A DNA stretch of 64,000 bases from contig CM063249.1 of the NCBI GenBank assembly GCA_032158295.1, forward strand, positions 12,628,078 through 12,692,077. Direction: 5' to 3'. A program made the translations under genes and the position numbers. This DNA comes from Pycnopodia helianthoides. Its lineage: Eukaryota; Echinodermata; Asteroidea; Forcipulatida; Asteriidae. This document shows positions 39,001 through 47,590 of the stretch, one piece after another. Every line of letters begins with the position of its first letter. The first letter of the stretch is position 1. The notes under the pieces were generated by a model that saw only the letters and a list, made by a program, of their open reading frames with translations, did no database searches and was not told the DNA's origin.

Positions 39001-42000
39001 GAGCTGCTGAACAGAAATATCGCTTATGGCATTTACTTGCTAAGCAAAGAAACAAACCGGGGGACTCAGTTCCAATAAGTATTGATCACATGACTTTCAG
39101 CAGGAGCCCATTTCCTCTGCTAAGCCAAATGTATCCATGATAAGCAAGTTTGAGCTGAGACCTTTCAACAGCCATGTGATGGTTGCTGCGGCGGCTGTGG
39201 CTGTTACATCACCCACTCCTACTCCCTTCAGCATGGCTTGGGTTGCCAGGGTTCCTGTGATACTGCTGCAGAACGCCTGAGGAAAAGGATACCGTATGTC
39301 AAAGGTCATTCAACTGTTAAAGAGAAGGTATTCCATTGAAGGTAGGGTCATAGATTATTTTTTATCAATGCTGATTTATAGGCAAAGTTATAAACAAAGA
39401 TACAGTGAAATACACATGTGAAAGTTTCAGCTGAATACAGTGTCTACTTTCAGAGAAGACAGCAAAAAAACTGTCACAGTATTTTCACACGAACGTTGAG
39501 ACCACCCAAGTTTAGCGTTGTGACAGCTGGTACCAATTGCATCTCTGGTCGCAGCATTCACGAACAGACACCAACCCGCAGAAATCCGAGAAACGATCCA
39601 TGCATGAATCATTACTCAAATTATCCAAACCATATTACTATAAAGGGAATTCCGTCCCAAAATCGTATTATACTATCAGCAGCTGCAGTGCTTCTCACAA
39701 AGTAAGTTTTTATGGTCATTAATTTTTTGAGAGCTTACCAAACTATGACCCTACCTTGAAAGAGAAGGTATTCCATAAAGGTTTATAACAAAGAACTTTA
39801 AAAAAAAGAAAGAAAAAAAAAGCCAAATAGAAGTATGCGCACCTGAAATAGTTTGGCAGTATTTATTTGGATTGAAGGGTACTTCTGTTTGGCCTAAAGA
39901 ACTAAATATAATGTATGAATGAATTTATGTCATTCCTAATTTTTTGGTTTAGACTAGTCCAGTGTGAAGTATTGGGTTGATGCATTGACCTGGGCCCAAT
40001 ATCATAGAGCTGTTTTTTAGCAGAAATTATTGCTTAGCAATTTTTCTGCTCAGCGAAAATATGCAGGATACCAGTCATAGCTGGCACATGCGACACAGTA
40101 TTTTGGCTGGTAACCTTATTCTGGTAAGCATAATTTGGTTGTGCTTAGCTACTTTTTGTGCTTTTGCAGCTCTATGAAATTGGGCTCTTGGCAGGATGAT
40201 TTCGGGTCAACGGCAAAGATACCTGAACTCTTGACCTCTTAGAAATTAACTCAAGCAAAGCTTTAGAAACATACTTGAAACGTTTCTCCAAATAATTAAG
40301 TTTCTGTTTTCAGACAAAATGCTGCTTTCATAAAATAAAACTAAATCGCAAATGCATAGGAGATCTTGGGGCGGCAGCAGACTCACTGGATAAATCTTTC
40401 TTGTTGACAAAGTTCCGAGCATGCACAAATCTCCCAGAAAAATGGACGAACCTGGTAAGCTTACTGCCACCTAGTGTCCCCCCAAACAACTTACATCATA
40501 ATGGATTGTTCCACCCTCCCGTTTTCAACATTTCAGTAACCACTTCTGATCAGTATGTTAAACAATTATTTGATGCCGACACATTTAGAGCAGATTTCAG
40601 CTTGGCTAATTTCTTGCCAGTTGGTTCCTCGCTGTTTTAGTGCCTCTAGTTGACTGCTCCTAGAACTATGACTATCAGTCCGCTATCGTTTTGTGGAGAC
40701 GATAGCGGAACGAACCTCATCATAGTTCTAGGAGTACCAGTTGACCAGTTTACTGCACCTGAATTGTGTCCCATATTTGGTAAGCCAAGTAATCTTCACT
40801 GACGCTCTCCGGGTACCCCTGCGGCAGAAAAACAGTCTGAAAAAGACAACAACAACATTGAAACAAGCATAAATGTGGGTCATGTCTGGCATGTCGTGGC
40901 TGAGCAGTCTCCTGCATCAGACTCGAGTTCTGATGGCAGAGTCATTGAGTGTGGGTTTCAAATGACACTTGTGTCCTTGTGCTAGACACTTATTACTACC
41001 TATATTATTTGATTCTCACTAAATTTGAATTCCATAACCCTCCTACTGTCAGTGACTCTTGGCAACATTTTCGAGTGAGTTGACCAACCATTTGAAACCA
41101 TTCGACTGCCAAGGTTGTGTACGGTGGCACAACTGTGCACAGAACTAACTGTGTACTGTGTACTGTGTACATGCATTCCCTCATGGTATCATATTGCAGG
41201 CTGGCATAGTTTATCTATCATTCAAAACCACAGTGAATGGTATTGACTGGTCAGACAGCAAGAGGGTTAATGAATTTCAATTACACAATAGAAAAGTGTC
41301 ATCCCTCCTCATCGCCATGCTTTGAAGGGATCCTTGAGGAGTATTCACAATCATCAACTACGTGCTGCTCAGCACTAATCCAAACAATCCAAACTAAAAA
41401 GTTGTTGTGATATTTCCGGAGGGATTCTTTATTACAGCTTAGCAGTATTTGGAATAATTTGATTCAAGAGATTTTTGGCAAAAAATGTATTATTTCCAAC
41501 AATATTATCTGCTGCGTGATATTGACCATGATCAGGATCATCCTACCCTGATACTGATACTGAGATAGCTGATATAAAGTAACAAATAAAGACAGAAAAA
41601 TCATTGCAGTGTCTCGATTACCTCTCTCTGGTCCCTACAGGCCAGAGACTTAGTTACTAAACATTGCAGTGCCTGAACCTGGCATGATCTACAAATATAC
41701 AAATATTGAATAACGTGATTTTTCTCGGAGCATGCTTGGAGCAATCCTCAAAATGACTCATATTCATTTTATGTTGCTGTTTACCTGATATTATTAGGTC
41801 TGAGTGAGTGACACAGTCAGTAAAATTAAAAACAACAAAGTAATAAATAGTAAATAAGTTATGTTATTAAAATTTTAACTTTGGGTTGTATCATTCATGT
41901 CAGTCATTACTTGTTTTTTGTGGGTTTTTAATGTTTCTGATTGCCAATGACATACAACTATCTGTATTTATAATGCGGACACAATAAAGATTTATATTTC

Positions 42001-42304
42001 ATACTATATTAATGTTTTGTGTCTATTTCATTCTCTTTCATTATCATATGATTGTGAATTTTAAAAAAAAAGTTTTAGGGACTAGGTTTTACTTTTTTAC
42101 ATGACAGGGTATATTAAGGATAATAAGGAGTCATAAAATTATCGATAGCAACCATTTTTCCCTTACCCTGAATGTCTGGGCTAATGAACTGAAAGCCAGA
42201 TTCCTTCCTTCTTTGGACACTTCAAACGTCCCATCTGGCTTTCTCCTGTAGCTCAGAGGAACACTCTGTGAACTGTAGGATTCTCGGCAGACGACAGTCT
42301 CCAT
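27036..42304 (-). CDS. RUSF1: RUS1-family (DUF647) protein, RUSF1/C16orf58 homologue, 14 exons
   Basis: Coding exons in transcript order are 42304-42167, 40836-40759, 39276-39162, 38545-38500, 37557-37525, 36502-36397, 35731-35630, 34879-34809, 33737-33541, 31471-31414, 30421-30345, 28804-28680, 27863-27821 and 27250-27036. All introns are GT-AG and the phases agree, giving 467 residues; the human protein has about 468. I chose the first in-frame ATG of exon 1 (A at -3, G at +4); the frame is open upstream but without ATG. Family landmarks are FLPQGYPESVSEDYL (about 49-63), SITGTLATQAMLKGVGVGD (76-94), GRIVFAWYQG (117-126), LFADILND (138-145), GGATRAALTLHQARRNNMAD (178-197), ETLVNLA (207-213) and HLYANYRAV (243-251). 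The RUS domain occupies roughly residues 50-280. Exon 9 begins with a strongly hydrophobic, membrane-segment-like stretch. The C-terminal exon carries NEWRAEW. Plant relatives act in root UV-B responses and auxin transport; the animal function is not established. I saw no frameshift or missing block. Confidence 0.93.
27596..27673. repeat. 39-bp direct duplication in RUSF1 intron 13
   Basis: The phrase 'ggatcaatcaagtccatacc' followed by 'aagtccaatcgtttg' occurs twice in tandem (27,597 and 27,636) with a one-base difference. It is a recent local duplication lying between exons 13 and 14. Confidence 0.85.
28291..28635 (+). mobile_element. MITE, family C, in RUSF1 intron 12
   Basis: Inverted ends: TTAAAGGCCCTGTACACTAT at the left and the complement of TTAAAGGTATTGTACACTTT at the right. 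It has an internal palindrome 'tttttatcacgcgtgataaa'. An inverted copy lies at 45,640-45,992. Non-coding. Confidence 0.87.
28862..29095 (-). mobile_element. SINE-like fragment in RUSF1 intron 11
   Basis: On the minus strand a tRNA-like head (gttggcgtagtggtatc) is followed by a body containing 'ttgcgtgggttttccctgg'. It sits just upstream of exon 12. The assignment is by structure only. Confidence 0.45.
29110..29490. mobile_element. Two abutting family-2 SINEs in opposite orientation
   Basis: On the minus strand, 29,225-29,310 contains a tRNA-like head with the B box GAGTTCGAATCCC. On the plus strand, 29,350-29,362 contains GGGTTCGAATCCC followed by the same body as 21,787-21,965 (gaaagcaccgagtatacag, gggtaaaacca). 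The copies meet near 29,310-29,330. They lie in RUSF1 intron 11. Confidence 0.6.
29877..30287 (-). mobile_element. Full-length tRNA-Leu(CAA)-derived SINE with (ATT)n tail
   Basis: On the minus strand it begins with the leucine-tRNA-like head: GTGTCGTGGTCC, CTCAAGC anticodon loop, variable arm and B box GGGTTCGAGTCCCGG. It continues through the body and ends with 'gcgctttataagaactcag' and an (ATT)n tail at 29,877-29,900. This is the most complete copy in the window and defines the family. It lies in RUSF1 intron 11, close to exon 11. Confidence 0.88.
30945..31015 (+). mobile_element. tRNA-like sequence (SINE head) in RUSF1 intron 10
   Basis: The A box TAGCTCAGTTGG and B box GGTTCAAGTCCC are good, and the D arm can form. 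The anticodon stem does not pair, so I read it as a tRNA-derived SINE head, not a working tRNA. A fragment of family-B MITE follows to about 31,170. Confidence 0.55.
31935..32015 (-). mobile_element. tRNA-like SINE head in RUSF1 intron 9
   Basis: The minus strand reads an A-box-like TAACTCAGTGG and the B box GGTTTGAATCCC with tRNA spacing. No functional tRNA fold is apparent. Confidence 0.45.
32276..33295. mobile_element. Foldback repeat cluster in RUSF1 intron 9
   Basis: Positions 32,276-32,425 form a near-complete inverted repeat: 'gggaataaaagggtagtgac' at the left, with 'ggtcttaacc', 'cagggtc' and 'ggccgtg' mirrored at the right. A second, diverged half-copy occurs at 33,150-33,295 (actcggtcttaaacagtcgt, gggtcatggcca). 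Another small hairpin lies at 32,745-32,815 around 'ggtatttatgaa'. The whole kilobase may be one element with a repeated foldback end. Confidence 0.6.
33306..33484. mobile_element. MITE-like element with GCCATCTTTACGGGCA ends
   Basis: Perfect 16-bp inverted ends at 33,306-33,321 and 33,469-33,484. It lies 57 bp from the donor of exon 9, in RUSF1 intron 9. A single matching end occurs at about 25,670-25,685. Confidence 0.7.
34340..34675 (-). mobile_element. tRNA-Leu-derived SINE, diverged, in RUSF1 intron 8
   Basis: The minus strand shows 'gtgtcgtggctgagtgttc', a CTCAAG anticodon loop, the B box GGGTTCGAATCC and the body 'tccttgggcaagacac'. The anticodon-arm region carries a short internal duplication (tctagaacac twice). 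Confidence 0.7.
35001..35202. repeat. Long near-perfect hairpin in RUSF1 intron 7
   Basis: The inner arms 35,031-35,084 and 35,106-35,159 are reverse complements over 54 bp with two mismatches. The symmetry continues, more diverged, to 35,001 and 35,202 (ggtgaccagagtcac and its partner). The loop is about 21 bp. Intron 7 lies between exons 7 and 8, so the pre-mRNA would contain this stem. Confidence 0.88.
36050..36272 (-). mobile_element. tRNA-Leu-derived SINE, partial, in RUSF1 intron 6
   Basis: The minus strand reads 'gtgtcgtggccgagtggttg', a CTCAAGC loop and the body 'tcctcaagcaagacatg'. The B-box region is shortened by a small deletion (ggtttgagtcccgg). It lies 125 bp downstream of the exon-6 donor on the transcript. 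Confidence 0.75.
36503..37440 (-). repeat. 87-bp tandem array copying the 5' part of RUSF1 exon 6
   Basis: The motif 'tcagcaaata' and its variants recur at 36,491 (the real exon), 36,578, 36,665, 36,752, 36,839, 36,926 and 37,013, exactly 87 bp apart, then as decayed copies to about 37,440. Read on the minus strand, each unit carries CATGCAG|GTTATTTGCTGATATT. That is the exon-6 acceptor plus about 40 exon bases (LFADILNDTAMC, against LFADILNDAAIC in the real exon), followed by about 47 intron-like bases. The array fills most of intron 5 (36,503-37,524). The 87-bp period is 29 codons; three units are open end to end, the others carry an in-frame TAG. Confidence 0.93.
38040..38215 (-). mobile_element. 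tRNA-derived SINE fragment in RUSF1 intron 4
   Basis: The minus strand shows a tRNA-like head (gtggctagtgtgtaaagcgc), the B box GGTTCGAGTCC and the body 'gttgtgcgttgattctctgc'. It is a different family from the Leu-derived SINE. Confidence 0.55.
38365..38481. mobile_element. 117-bp MITE, family D, beside RUSF1 exon 4
   Basis: The 22-bp inverted ends match at 21 positions: GGACAATAGGTGGCAGCAG at the left, GGACACTAGGTGGCAGCAG on the complement of the right. It ends 18 bp from the exon-4 donor, very close to a splice site. A related copy lies at 40,365-40,480. Confidence 0.85.
39337..39758. mobile_element. MITE, family E, flanked by 18-bp direct repeats
   Basis: The inverted ends AAGGTAGGGTCATAG (39,339-39,353 and 39,743-39,757) match over 15 bp. 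The whole is flanked by an exact direct repeat AAAGAGAAGGTATTCCAT (39,319-39,336 and 39,759-39,776). It lies in RUSF1 intron 2, about 45 bp upstream of the exon-3 acceptor. The interior is non-coding. Confidence 0.8.
39992..40187. mobile_element. MITE, family B, in RUSF1 intron 2
   Basis: Ends are GGGCCCAATATCATAGAGCT and the complement of a slightly changed right end (agctctatgaaattgggct). The interior matches 10,209-10,401 and 43,107-43,299 (aggataccagtca, ggctggtaacctta). Confidence 0.82.
40365..40480. mobile_element. MITE, family D, second copy, in RUSF1 intron 2
   Basis: Diverged relative of 38,365-38,481: 'ggcggcagcagactcactgg' at the left and 'actgccacctagtgtccc' at the right, with a similar interior (aaagttccgagcatgcaca). 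Confidence 0.75.
40649..40745. repeat. Hairpin beside RUSF1 exon 2
   Basis: Arms pair as two blocks, CTCCTAGAACTATGA with its complement and TCCGCTATCG with its complement, plus GTTGAC ends. The right arm ends 14 bp from the exon-2 donor, so folding could affect recognition of that site. Confidence 0.8.
40888..41033 (+). mobile_element. tRNA-Leu-derived SINE fragment in RUSF1 intron 1
   Basis: Reads 'catgtcgtggctgagcagtc', 'actcgagttctgatgg', a damaged B box (gtgggtttcaaatg) and 'cttgtgtccttgtgctagac'. The piggyBac-like MITE begins immediately downstream at 41,034. Confidence 0.65.
41034..41270 (-). mobile_element. piggyBac-like MITE, copy 2, in RUSF1 intron 1
   Basis: Inverted copy of 25,092-25,322. 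The right flank is TTAA (41,267-41,270). The left flank is ATAA, a one-base change from TTAA. Termini CCCTCCTACTGTC and its near-complement are intact. A short duplication (gtgtactgtgtactgtgta) has expanded inside. Confidence 0.83.
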
Positions 42305-42747
42305 TATTTTTGCTGACAAAATGGTGCCCACTAAATCTATCTGCTGCCCTCCAGTGATGGTTGGATTTTTTGCGTGGCAAAAAAATAATTATTTCGAACA
42401 ATATTATCTGCTGCCCTCTCGTGATATTAAAGTTGACGTTCAATTTTAACTTCCGGGAGAAAGTTGTGTCATTAGAGAAATTAAAAAAAAATTAATAGCA
42501 TGCATTCTAAGAACTTATGAAATATTGCCAAGAAAAAATTAAAGAGATTTTTGAGACTATATTAATTATTGTTACAAATTATGGATTATAAAACATTAGT
42601 TGAGTCATGGATGAGGGATGTCCCCCGACGAATGAGGAGAACATTTCGTGTGGTAGTTAGGCCCTTATCAATAGTTTGGATGTTCTTCTTTTGAAACTAT
42701 GCAGTCAAAGCTGCTAAGCATGCAGCGTAGTGTGAAGTAATTCGACT
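42305..42747. other. RUSF1 5' flank with MITE-like sequence
   Basis: Positions 42,335-42,425 form a repeat with ends 'atctgctgccctccagtgat' and 'atctgctgccctctcgtgat'. A related sequence lies at 41,405-41,530 in intron 1. A possible 3' splice site (ttttgtcag, about 42,313-42,321 on the minus strand) lies just upstream of the start codon, so a non-coding first exon further upstream is possible. No TATA box is evident. Confidence 0.4.
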
Positions 42748-43361
42748 TTAAGCCACGCCCACTTCACACGAACGTCACTGATCAGAAGCATTGAGTTGTA
42801 TTTCTTTGACGATATATACAAGACATGTTTAATAATTGTACTTTGCTTTTACATACATCTTCAAAGACTGTAAAGGTCTTCTATAAGAAATAATATTTTC
42901 TGAACGATTAAATTTGTGATATTTAGTCAAGTTACACACAGCTCCAGGCCTATGTTTTAGCCGAAAGATGTAGAAAAACTCAGGACGTGCAGCAGCAGAA
43001 AAGCACTTTTAATCCTGACAAGACCTTAGTATTTGAATAAAGAACGTATGTAAAAGCCAAGTTCAATTATTAATTTTTTCTTGCATAAATCATCAAAGAA
43101 AGACCAGGGCCCAATTTCATAGAGCTGCTTAAGCACAAAATGTAGCTAAGCACATCAAAATTGTGCTTACCAGAAAAAGATTACCAGCCAAACTAGCATG
43201 TCACGTGTAAAATTTGTGACTGGTATCCTGCTCATTCCTGCTTAGCAGACAATTGTTAAGCAAAATTTTCTGCTTAAGCAGCTCTATGAAACTGGGCCCA
43301 GTTCCTATGGGCTTTGAAGGCAAAAATTGGAGCCAGTTTGTGTGAAGTGGGCGTGGCTTAA
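42748..43361. mobile_element. Inverted-repeat element containing a nested family-B MITE
   Basis: The ends are perfect 22-bp inverted repeats, TTAAGCCACGCCCACTTCAC plus two more bases, at 42,748-42,769 and 43,340-43,361. The family-B MITE at 43,107-43,299 sits inside, so it either inserted later or is part of a composite. Non-coding. Confidence 0.8.
43107..43299. mobile_element. MITE, family B, intact copy nested in a larger element
   Basis: Very similar to 10,209-10,401 throughout. Both GGGCCC ends are present: left GGGCCCAATTTCATAGAGCT, and a right end with one change (gaaactgggccc). Confidence 0.87.
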
Positions 43362-44202
43362 AATTAACGTCAACCTTATGAGAGCAACAGGTTTACACGT
43401 GTACATGTACAGTACATGTTGTACATTGTACATGTTGTATAGTGTACATTGTACGTGTTGTATAGTGTACATGCACATGAATGCTGTGTTCTGAAAAAAA
43501 TGCGCATTGCGCCGAACAGCTGTTGTCCCATCCTATCCCATCATGCATCACGTCCCTGCGCATGGATTACGTAATTGCCGAGCAAGCTCTTCGAAGACTA
43601 TCGTCTGCCAAAGTTAATACGTAAATTAGCCCGGCAGCTTGTCACAAGTTCCAACCAATCAAATCAATTCAAAATGACGTAATAAACTAGTCACTTCTTT
43701 CCGAACTTAAACAAAATAGAGCAGTGGGAACACATTAAATGTCACATTACTGGAAGAAAATGTGAAGAATTATGTTTTTTATTGAAATTGTATTAATTAT
43801 TAACTACACAATTGCAAAAATATTGCCTATAAAAATCAGAAAGATGAAAAAATTAAGATCGCGGATTAATTTTAATCCGTCACTTTCTTTTATTTCTTAT
43901 AGAAAATATACCTACGCCACCTGTAAAGCCAGAAGGTTCACAATTTTGGTACTTTTTTTTGCCGCCTTCACCATTAATTAGCTGGATGTCATCGAGGACG
44001 GACCTGTACGAGTTTTGGTCCGCTACTAAAACTTAGTCTACCGAAATTAAGAAGTACTTTTTGTATCTAAAAATTTGTTCTGAAGTTTTTCAACCAAGCA
44101 CAATACAAAAGTTTTGTTTTGGGGACTTTGAAGAGAAGTTTCTGCCGGAAAATTGTTAATTTTCCTTTGAGTTTGAATGACAGCGACGGAGCGGAGCGGA
44201 CC
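43362..44202. other. Unassigned, between RUSF1 and a candidate plus-strand exon
   Basis: Holds a (GTACAT/TGTATA)-rich patch at 43,400-43,470 and a GC-richer patch at 43,500-43,600. The latter contains 'ctgcgcatgg', which resembles an NRF1 core site. No TATA box or coding exon is supported. Confidence 0.4.
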
Positions 44203-44327
44203 ATGGAGTGTGTGACTGGCTTACACCGGGATTGCGGTGTCGGTGTGGACACAGAATTGCATCTTTTTCGTCCAGTGACTGAGACGGTTGGAGGCCACAA
44301 GGGCCCGCCCTGAAGAGGTCTTTATTC
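44203..44327 (+). other. Candidate first exon of a plus-strand transcript (weak)
   Basis: A GC-richer patch has an ATG in good context (CGGACCATGGAG at 44,203) that opens a 37-codon frame ending with TGA at 44,311-44,313. A strong donor, TTC|GTGAGT, follows at 44,328. The frame closes before the donor, so it would be an upstream ORF or a non-coding exon. I recognise no protein. Its partner exon is unknown; the next good plus-strand acceptor I noticed is at 48,586. Confidence 0.25.
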
Positions 44328-45242
44328 GTGAGTCAAAAAGTCAAACATTGTGCACCTATTTTTCATTCAGACTTGCCCAAAAATCTGTTTAACTTTAAGA
44401 TTGAATTATTTGTGTGTGCATAAAACCGCTGCGCAAACACTTGTTCGGCGCACAAACTTTCATTAACACTAACAGTCATGACATTGACCTGTCTGCCTGT
44501 TGATAGTTAAAGTAAGCCCTTGATTTTATGCTTGATTTTGCCCCTCCAAACATGTCAGAAAAAATGTAAATCAGAAAAAATGTAAACCATTAAACTAGAA
44601 AAGTGCACTTTAGTTATGCAATTTCTAGTTTTTTACTCCCCCCCCCCCCCGTTTTCAATTAATTCACAAAAAGCGGACAATTTATATAATTTCTATGAGG
44701 CAACAATTATGTGAGCCTAACTGATTGATACCTTGGCAAATACTCTACATGCTCTACAGTTGTTTAACCAGTCCTGGATCACTTTTTGAGTTCACATTGT
44801 TTTTGTTGCAATCTCCTTGACATAAATTAAAGTTGATCAGTTTACCTAGACATGTCATACTTTTGAAGAGGCTTTGAGAAAAGTATCGTCGCCCTCTAAC
44901 ATGTCTATCTGTCTAACATGTCTAATGCAAACCCATACTCACCCATTCATAAAACTACCATAAAACTGTCTCCCAAGGCAACAAACTTCATCAGAAATGA
45001 GTGTTGGCATGGACATGGACTTCTTTTCACCAGCTAATGTCATGTAAGTGACTTCAACAGCAGCGCAGAAACTGGGCGACAAAATCGCAAAACGGCGTAG
45101 GCAAATGAAAAAGTAAAGCGCTCCAAAAAGCAACATTGATCCGAATATCTATTCTTACAATTGCAACTCCCTCCTCTAAGTTTCATTTTCTCACAAAAAA
45201 CAACACTGCAAATACTACAAGATTTTTTTAAATTAATGTATC

Positions 45243-45645
45243 GTAAAGACAGTGGATACCTCTGGTAATTGGTCAAGAACTACATTACCATAAAACTTAG
45301 TAAGGAGCACTTGAGACGAGCTACTGAGTGATAGTATAAAACATTGTGTGAAACGACTCCCTCTGAAGTGATGTAGTTTTCAAAAAAAGAGGTAATTCCT
45401 CACTGAAATATTTGAATCTGAGAAAGGCTTCAGGTATGAAGCCTTTCTCAGGCATTTGAAAACACACAATTAATTCTATGCAACAAGGGTGTTTTTTCTT
45501 AAATTATTTTTTTTGGCAATATCAAAGACTAATTAAGCCCAAATTTTCACAGGTTTGTTATTTTGTGCATATGTTGGTATACACCAAGTGAGAATACTAG
45601 TCTTTGAAAATTACAAATTACCAAAAGTATACCCTGCCTTTAAAG
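45243..45645 (+). mobile_element. MITE, family A, diverged copy
   Basis: Starts GTAAAGACAGTGGATACCTC and ends with the complement of TTAAAGGCAGGGTATACTTT. The interior retains 'gtataaaacattgtg' and 'gactccctctgaagtgatg' from family A. It abuts the next element, sharing CTTTAAAGG. Confidence 0.8.
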
Positions 45646-45992
45646 GTATTGTACACTTTTGGTAACAGCTCAAAATCAGTGTCCACATTTAGTGTGATTC
45701 AACATATGCATGAACAAACAAACCTGTGAAAGTTTGAGCTCAACCGGTCATCGAGGTCATGAGAAAATAGTGAAAAGAGACCTTATGTGTTCTCTGTTTT
45801 TTCAAACCATCAAGTTTTTATCACGCGTGATAAAAACTATTGTTTTACTAATTTCTCAGAAACTATAGCATTTTAGGCAGAAATATTTTAAGGAACCCTT
45901 TTTACCATTACTTACTTCAAATCATGTAAGTTATGTGTGAATCTGTGAACATTGTGTGTTTCGATCTTACCAATAGTGTACAGGTCCTTTAA
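45640..45992 (-). mobile_element. MITE, family C, inverted copy
   Basis: Reverse-orientation copy of 28,291-28,635 with both ends (TTAAAGGTATTGTACACTTT and the complement of TTAAAGGACCTGTACACTAT) and the internal palindrome 'tttttatcacgcgtgataaa'. Confidence 0.87.
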
Positions 45993-46009
45993 CAGCAATA
46001 ACTAAACTT

Positions 46010-47590
46010 TCTACGGCAGTCAAACAATTTTACCTAACTGAGTGCACCACCAGTTGACGCAGCGAGATGTTGAGTGATCCTGAACTGGTCAAAGGTTGAT
46101 GCCCCCAAAAACTAAATTTGTAAGTTTATCTAACAAAATAAAAAAACATTTATGTGAAATTTTTCATACAAATTCTTAGCATTTTACATAATGTTGTTTA
46201 CCCTGGCATTCAAACTGGAACAATGAGAAGTTTTAACAGCGTTTTTACTTTTTTTTTCCTTCGTAATGATCATTAGCGCAGACAAACTTCAGAAAAATTG
46301 CCATAATTTATTTGTTGATGATGTTTGGTACTTTATTTTGGGTTTGTAGGTTTATTGGATACATACTTTTTACATCTATCAACAGAAATTGGTCATGTGA
46401 GAAGTAATTTACTTATGTGGCTATTGCAAAGTTAAAGTGATCCGGAACTGGTCAATGATCCGGAGCTGGTCAAACATCCAGAACTGGTCAAACAACTGCT
46501 AGTCTGAAGTAAAACTTCGCACCACCCATTATGTCAGAAAAACCCAGAAAACTTTTGAACCATTAGCCTACCCGAGGAAAATGCACTTTAATTATCCAAT
46601 GTATAGTTTTTACTGCCTCAAACCTGTTTTTCAAAGAACTATAAAAACGCGAGCCAATAAATTCTATGTGAGGCAATAGCTCCATTTCTGATAAAACTAA
46701 TACAGTTGTTTGACCAGTTTGGGATCATTGACCAGTTGCGGGATCACCTCAATTCAAGGTTTTAGCCAGGATTTGGTGAAAGGGTGTCAAAATTTGCTGG
46801 AAATTTAAAAACTGGGTGTCCAAATTGTTTACTTACACTACATTTACATGTAAATGACAGCTAAAACAGGGTGTCCAAAAGACACCCAGACACCCCTGTG
46901 GCCAGCGGCGGCGCTACGGGGGGGGGGCAAATGCCCCCCAGTAATTTTTTTTGCCCCCCCCCCCCCAGTTTTTTCCCTGATGGTGGAAATTGAGTTTAAT
47001 CCCAAACGATTGCACCCAATTTGTTACAATGTTGTTTGCGCTGTAAATAATAAACTCAATTTCATCCATCATAATTAGCTGGCACCATCAAAAAAGCCAA
47101 AATACACTTTCCATCTCCGGCAATGTTAATAAAATGTGGATTTATTTATCTGTACAAGCTTGGAAACTTGCTATAAATAGAAATGCATTGTCTGCCCAAA
47201 ACCCTATAAGCAGCCATTGTACACGCAGTTTGCACAACACGTCACATTCACACAGTGCAAAATCTTATTTCTGGAGTGAATTGTAGGCTTATACAGTACA
47301 TTATAGACTTTTGTTTGCCCCCCCTAAATTTAGGTTTGCCCCCCTCTTGCCCCCCAGATTAACAGGTCTGGTGCCGCCACTGCCTGTGGCTAACACTATG
47401 CGTCAACTTTGCAATAACCACAGAAGTAAATTACTTCTCACATTGCCTATTTCTGTTGATACATGTGAAGAATAACTTCCAATAAGCCATCCCTTGACCA
47501 GTTCTGGATCAATCAACATCTTGCTGCGTCAAATGGTGGTGCACTCAGTTATTAGGTAATTTCATCTGATCGACTTTTTATTGTTTGAGA
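46010..47590. repeat. Large inverted repeat with nested hAT MITE
   Basis: The left arm, about 46,020-46,115 (actgagtgcaccaccagttg, gatgttgagtgatcctgaac), is the inverted copy of about 47,490-47,570. Inner blocks also mirror ('gatcc-gaactggtcaa' phrases; 'aagtaatttactt-tg-g'). A related block (tgtcagaaaaa and then gcaattt-tagtttttac) occurs three times, at 44,550, 46,530 and 47,740. No protein is encoded. Confidence 0.75.
46903..47382. mobile_element. hAT-type MITE with 8-bp target duplication
   Basis: Flanked by an exact 8-bp direct repeat CCTGTGGC (46,895-46,902 and 47,383-47,390). Termini are CAGCGGCGGCGCTAC at the left and CAGTGGCGGCACCAG on the complement of the right. An 8-bp duplication with CAG-starting ends is characteristic of hAT elements. 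The interior is G/C-run-rich near the ends and AT-rich in the middle, without a transposase. Confidence 0.88.

Noticed and set aside
42305..42331. Longer RUSF1 N-terminus starting at 42,331
   Set aside because: The codon there is GTG, not ATG; the first in-frame ATG is at 42,304-42,302 and has a good initiation context.
44939..45136. Minus-strand exon ending at a GTGAGT donor
   Set aside because: The donor is good and the peptide is not low-complexity, but I find no acceptor in the right frame, no family match and no partner exon.
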